Assembly (NCBI GenBank): GCA_023436515.1
Contig: JAEZIV010000166.1
Location: 1 to 6,246, forward strand
Direction: 5' to 3'
Origin: Bacillota bacterium
GTDB lineage: Bacteria > Bacillota > Clostridia > Acetivibrionales > DSM-1351
Length of the DNA: 6,246 nucleotides
Of the stretch, positions 5,973 to 6,246 are shown piece after piece. The notes below the pieces were generated by a model. The model did no database searches and was not told where the DNA came from. It saw only the letters and a program-made list of their open reading frames with translations. Numbering within the stretch: position 1 is the first letter of the stretch; every line of letters begins with the position of its first letter. Both the position numbers and the translations under genes were made by a program.

Positions 5973-6246
5973 TTTGAAACAGCTAATGCTACATAGAAGC
6001 ATATATTATTTTCCACACACTCGGCCCAGATGCGACCGTTATGAAGCTTGATTATACTCTTAGCAATGGCAAGTCCCAGCCCTGAACCGTTATCTGAAGA
6101 TGACCTGGATTTATCAATCACATATAATCTGTCAAAAAGGTATTGAAGCTCCTCAGGTGGAATATTATCCCCTCTGTTGCAAATTTTAATGACTGCACTT
6201 ATTTGATCTGAGATCATTTCAACTGTGATCTCGCCAGGGGAATAAC
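5969..6246 (-). CDS. Sensor histidine kinase, C-terminal ATPase domain (5'-truncated)
   Basis: Only the last 92 residues are in the window. The frame stays open to the edge, so the ATG at 6217 is internal, not a start. The visible part is the end of a GHKL/HATPase_c domain: YSPGEITVE (just after the N box, which lies outside), IKICNRGDNIPPEEL (G1-box region), LFDRLYVIDKSRS (F box) and GSGLGLAIAKSIIKLHNGRIWAE (G2 box and following helix). Such domains bind ATP and phosphorylate a histidine in the dimerisation domain, passing the signal to a response regulator. The G1 box reads N-R-G-D-N-I rather than D-x-G-x-G-I, a variant seen in a group of sensor kinases related to CusS/VanS types. The signal sensed, the membrane segments and the partner regulator lie outside the window. 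Confidence 0.88.
   Translation of the reverse strand, partial: YSPGEITVEMISDQISAVIKICNRGDNIPPEELQYLFDRLYVIDKSRSSSDNGSGLGLAIAKSIIKLHNGRIWAECVENNICFYVALAVSN

Noticed and set aside
6215..6217. ATG as the start of a small 82-aa protein
   Set aside because: Coding continues upstream with YSPGEITVE, standard ATPase-domain sequence, so the gene is cut by the window edge rather than being a small stand-alone protein or pseudogene.

Overview
The window reads as a chromosomal piece of a low-GC Gram-positive anaerobe of the class Clostridia, possibly a cellulolytic clostridium of the Ruminiclostridium type. This is inferred from the AT-rich sequence, strong AGGAGG-type ribosome binding sites, a lipobox-anchored solute-binding lipoprotein, clostridial-looking PfkA and Psd proteins, and peptide-maturation families known mainly from clostridia. 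No 16S or other marker gene is present, so the genus is a guess.

Layout. Positions 1-3626 (+ strand) hold three tightly spaced genes that look like the 3' end of an operon. They are a 5'-truncated member of what I recognise as the TIGR04066 'peptide maturation system protein' family, a 102-aa acyl-carrier-related protein (TIGR04069-like), and an 842-aa lipoprotein made of two solute-binding-protein-like halves. The first two families are associated with clostridial Cys-rich peptide cassettes that also carry a bacteriocin-type precursor and a radical SAM maturase (CcpM type). Those partners would lie upstream of base 1 and cannot be seen here. Positions 3627-3856 hold a large palindrome between convergent genes. 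It is a bidirectional terminator (outer stem 3707-3716/3806-3815) with a second near-perfect inverted repeat (3731-3795) nested inside it; the inner repeat has ends like an IS3/IS150-type element.

On the minus strand, in transcription order, come the 3' end of a sensor histidine kinase (ATPase domain only, truncated by the window edge), psd (phosphatidylserine decarboxylase) and pfkA (ATP-type 6-phosphofructokinase). psd has a near-consensus promoter whose -35 box overlaps the kinase stop codon. pfkA has a promoter starting 8 bases after the psd stop codon, followed by a leader of about 130 nt.

The two halves look functionally independent. The right half is housekeeping (membrane lipid synthesis, glycolysis) next to a two-component sensor. 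The left half is accessory: the tail of a peptide natural-product cluster of largely uncharacterised biochemistry. Its unusual points are a carrier-like protein whose serine is shifted from the canonical phosphopantetheine site, a P-loop-like fold with a degenerate nucleotide loop, and a tandem-duplicated binding lipoprotein with no transporter gene beside it in this window.
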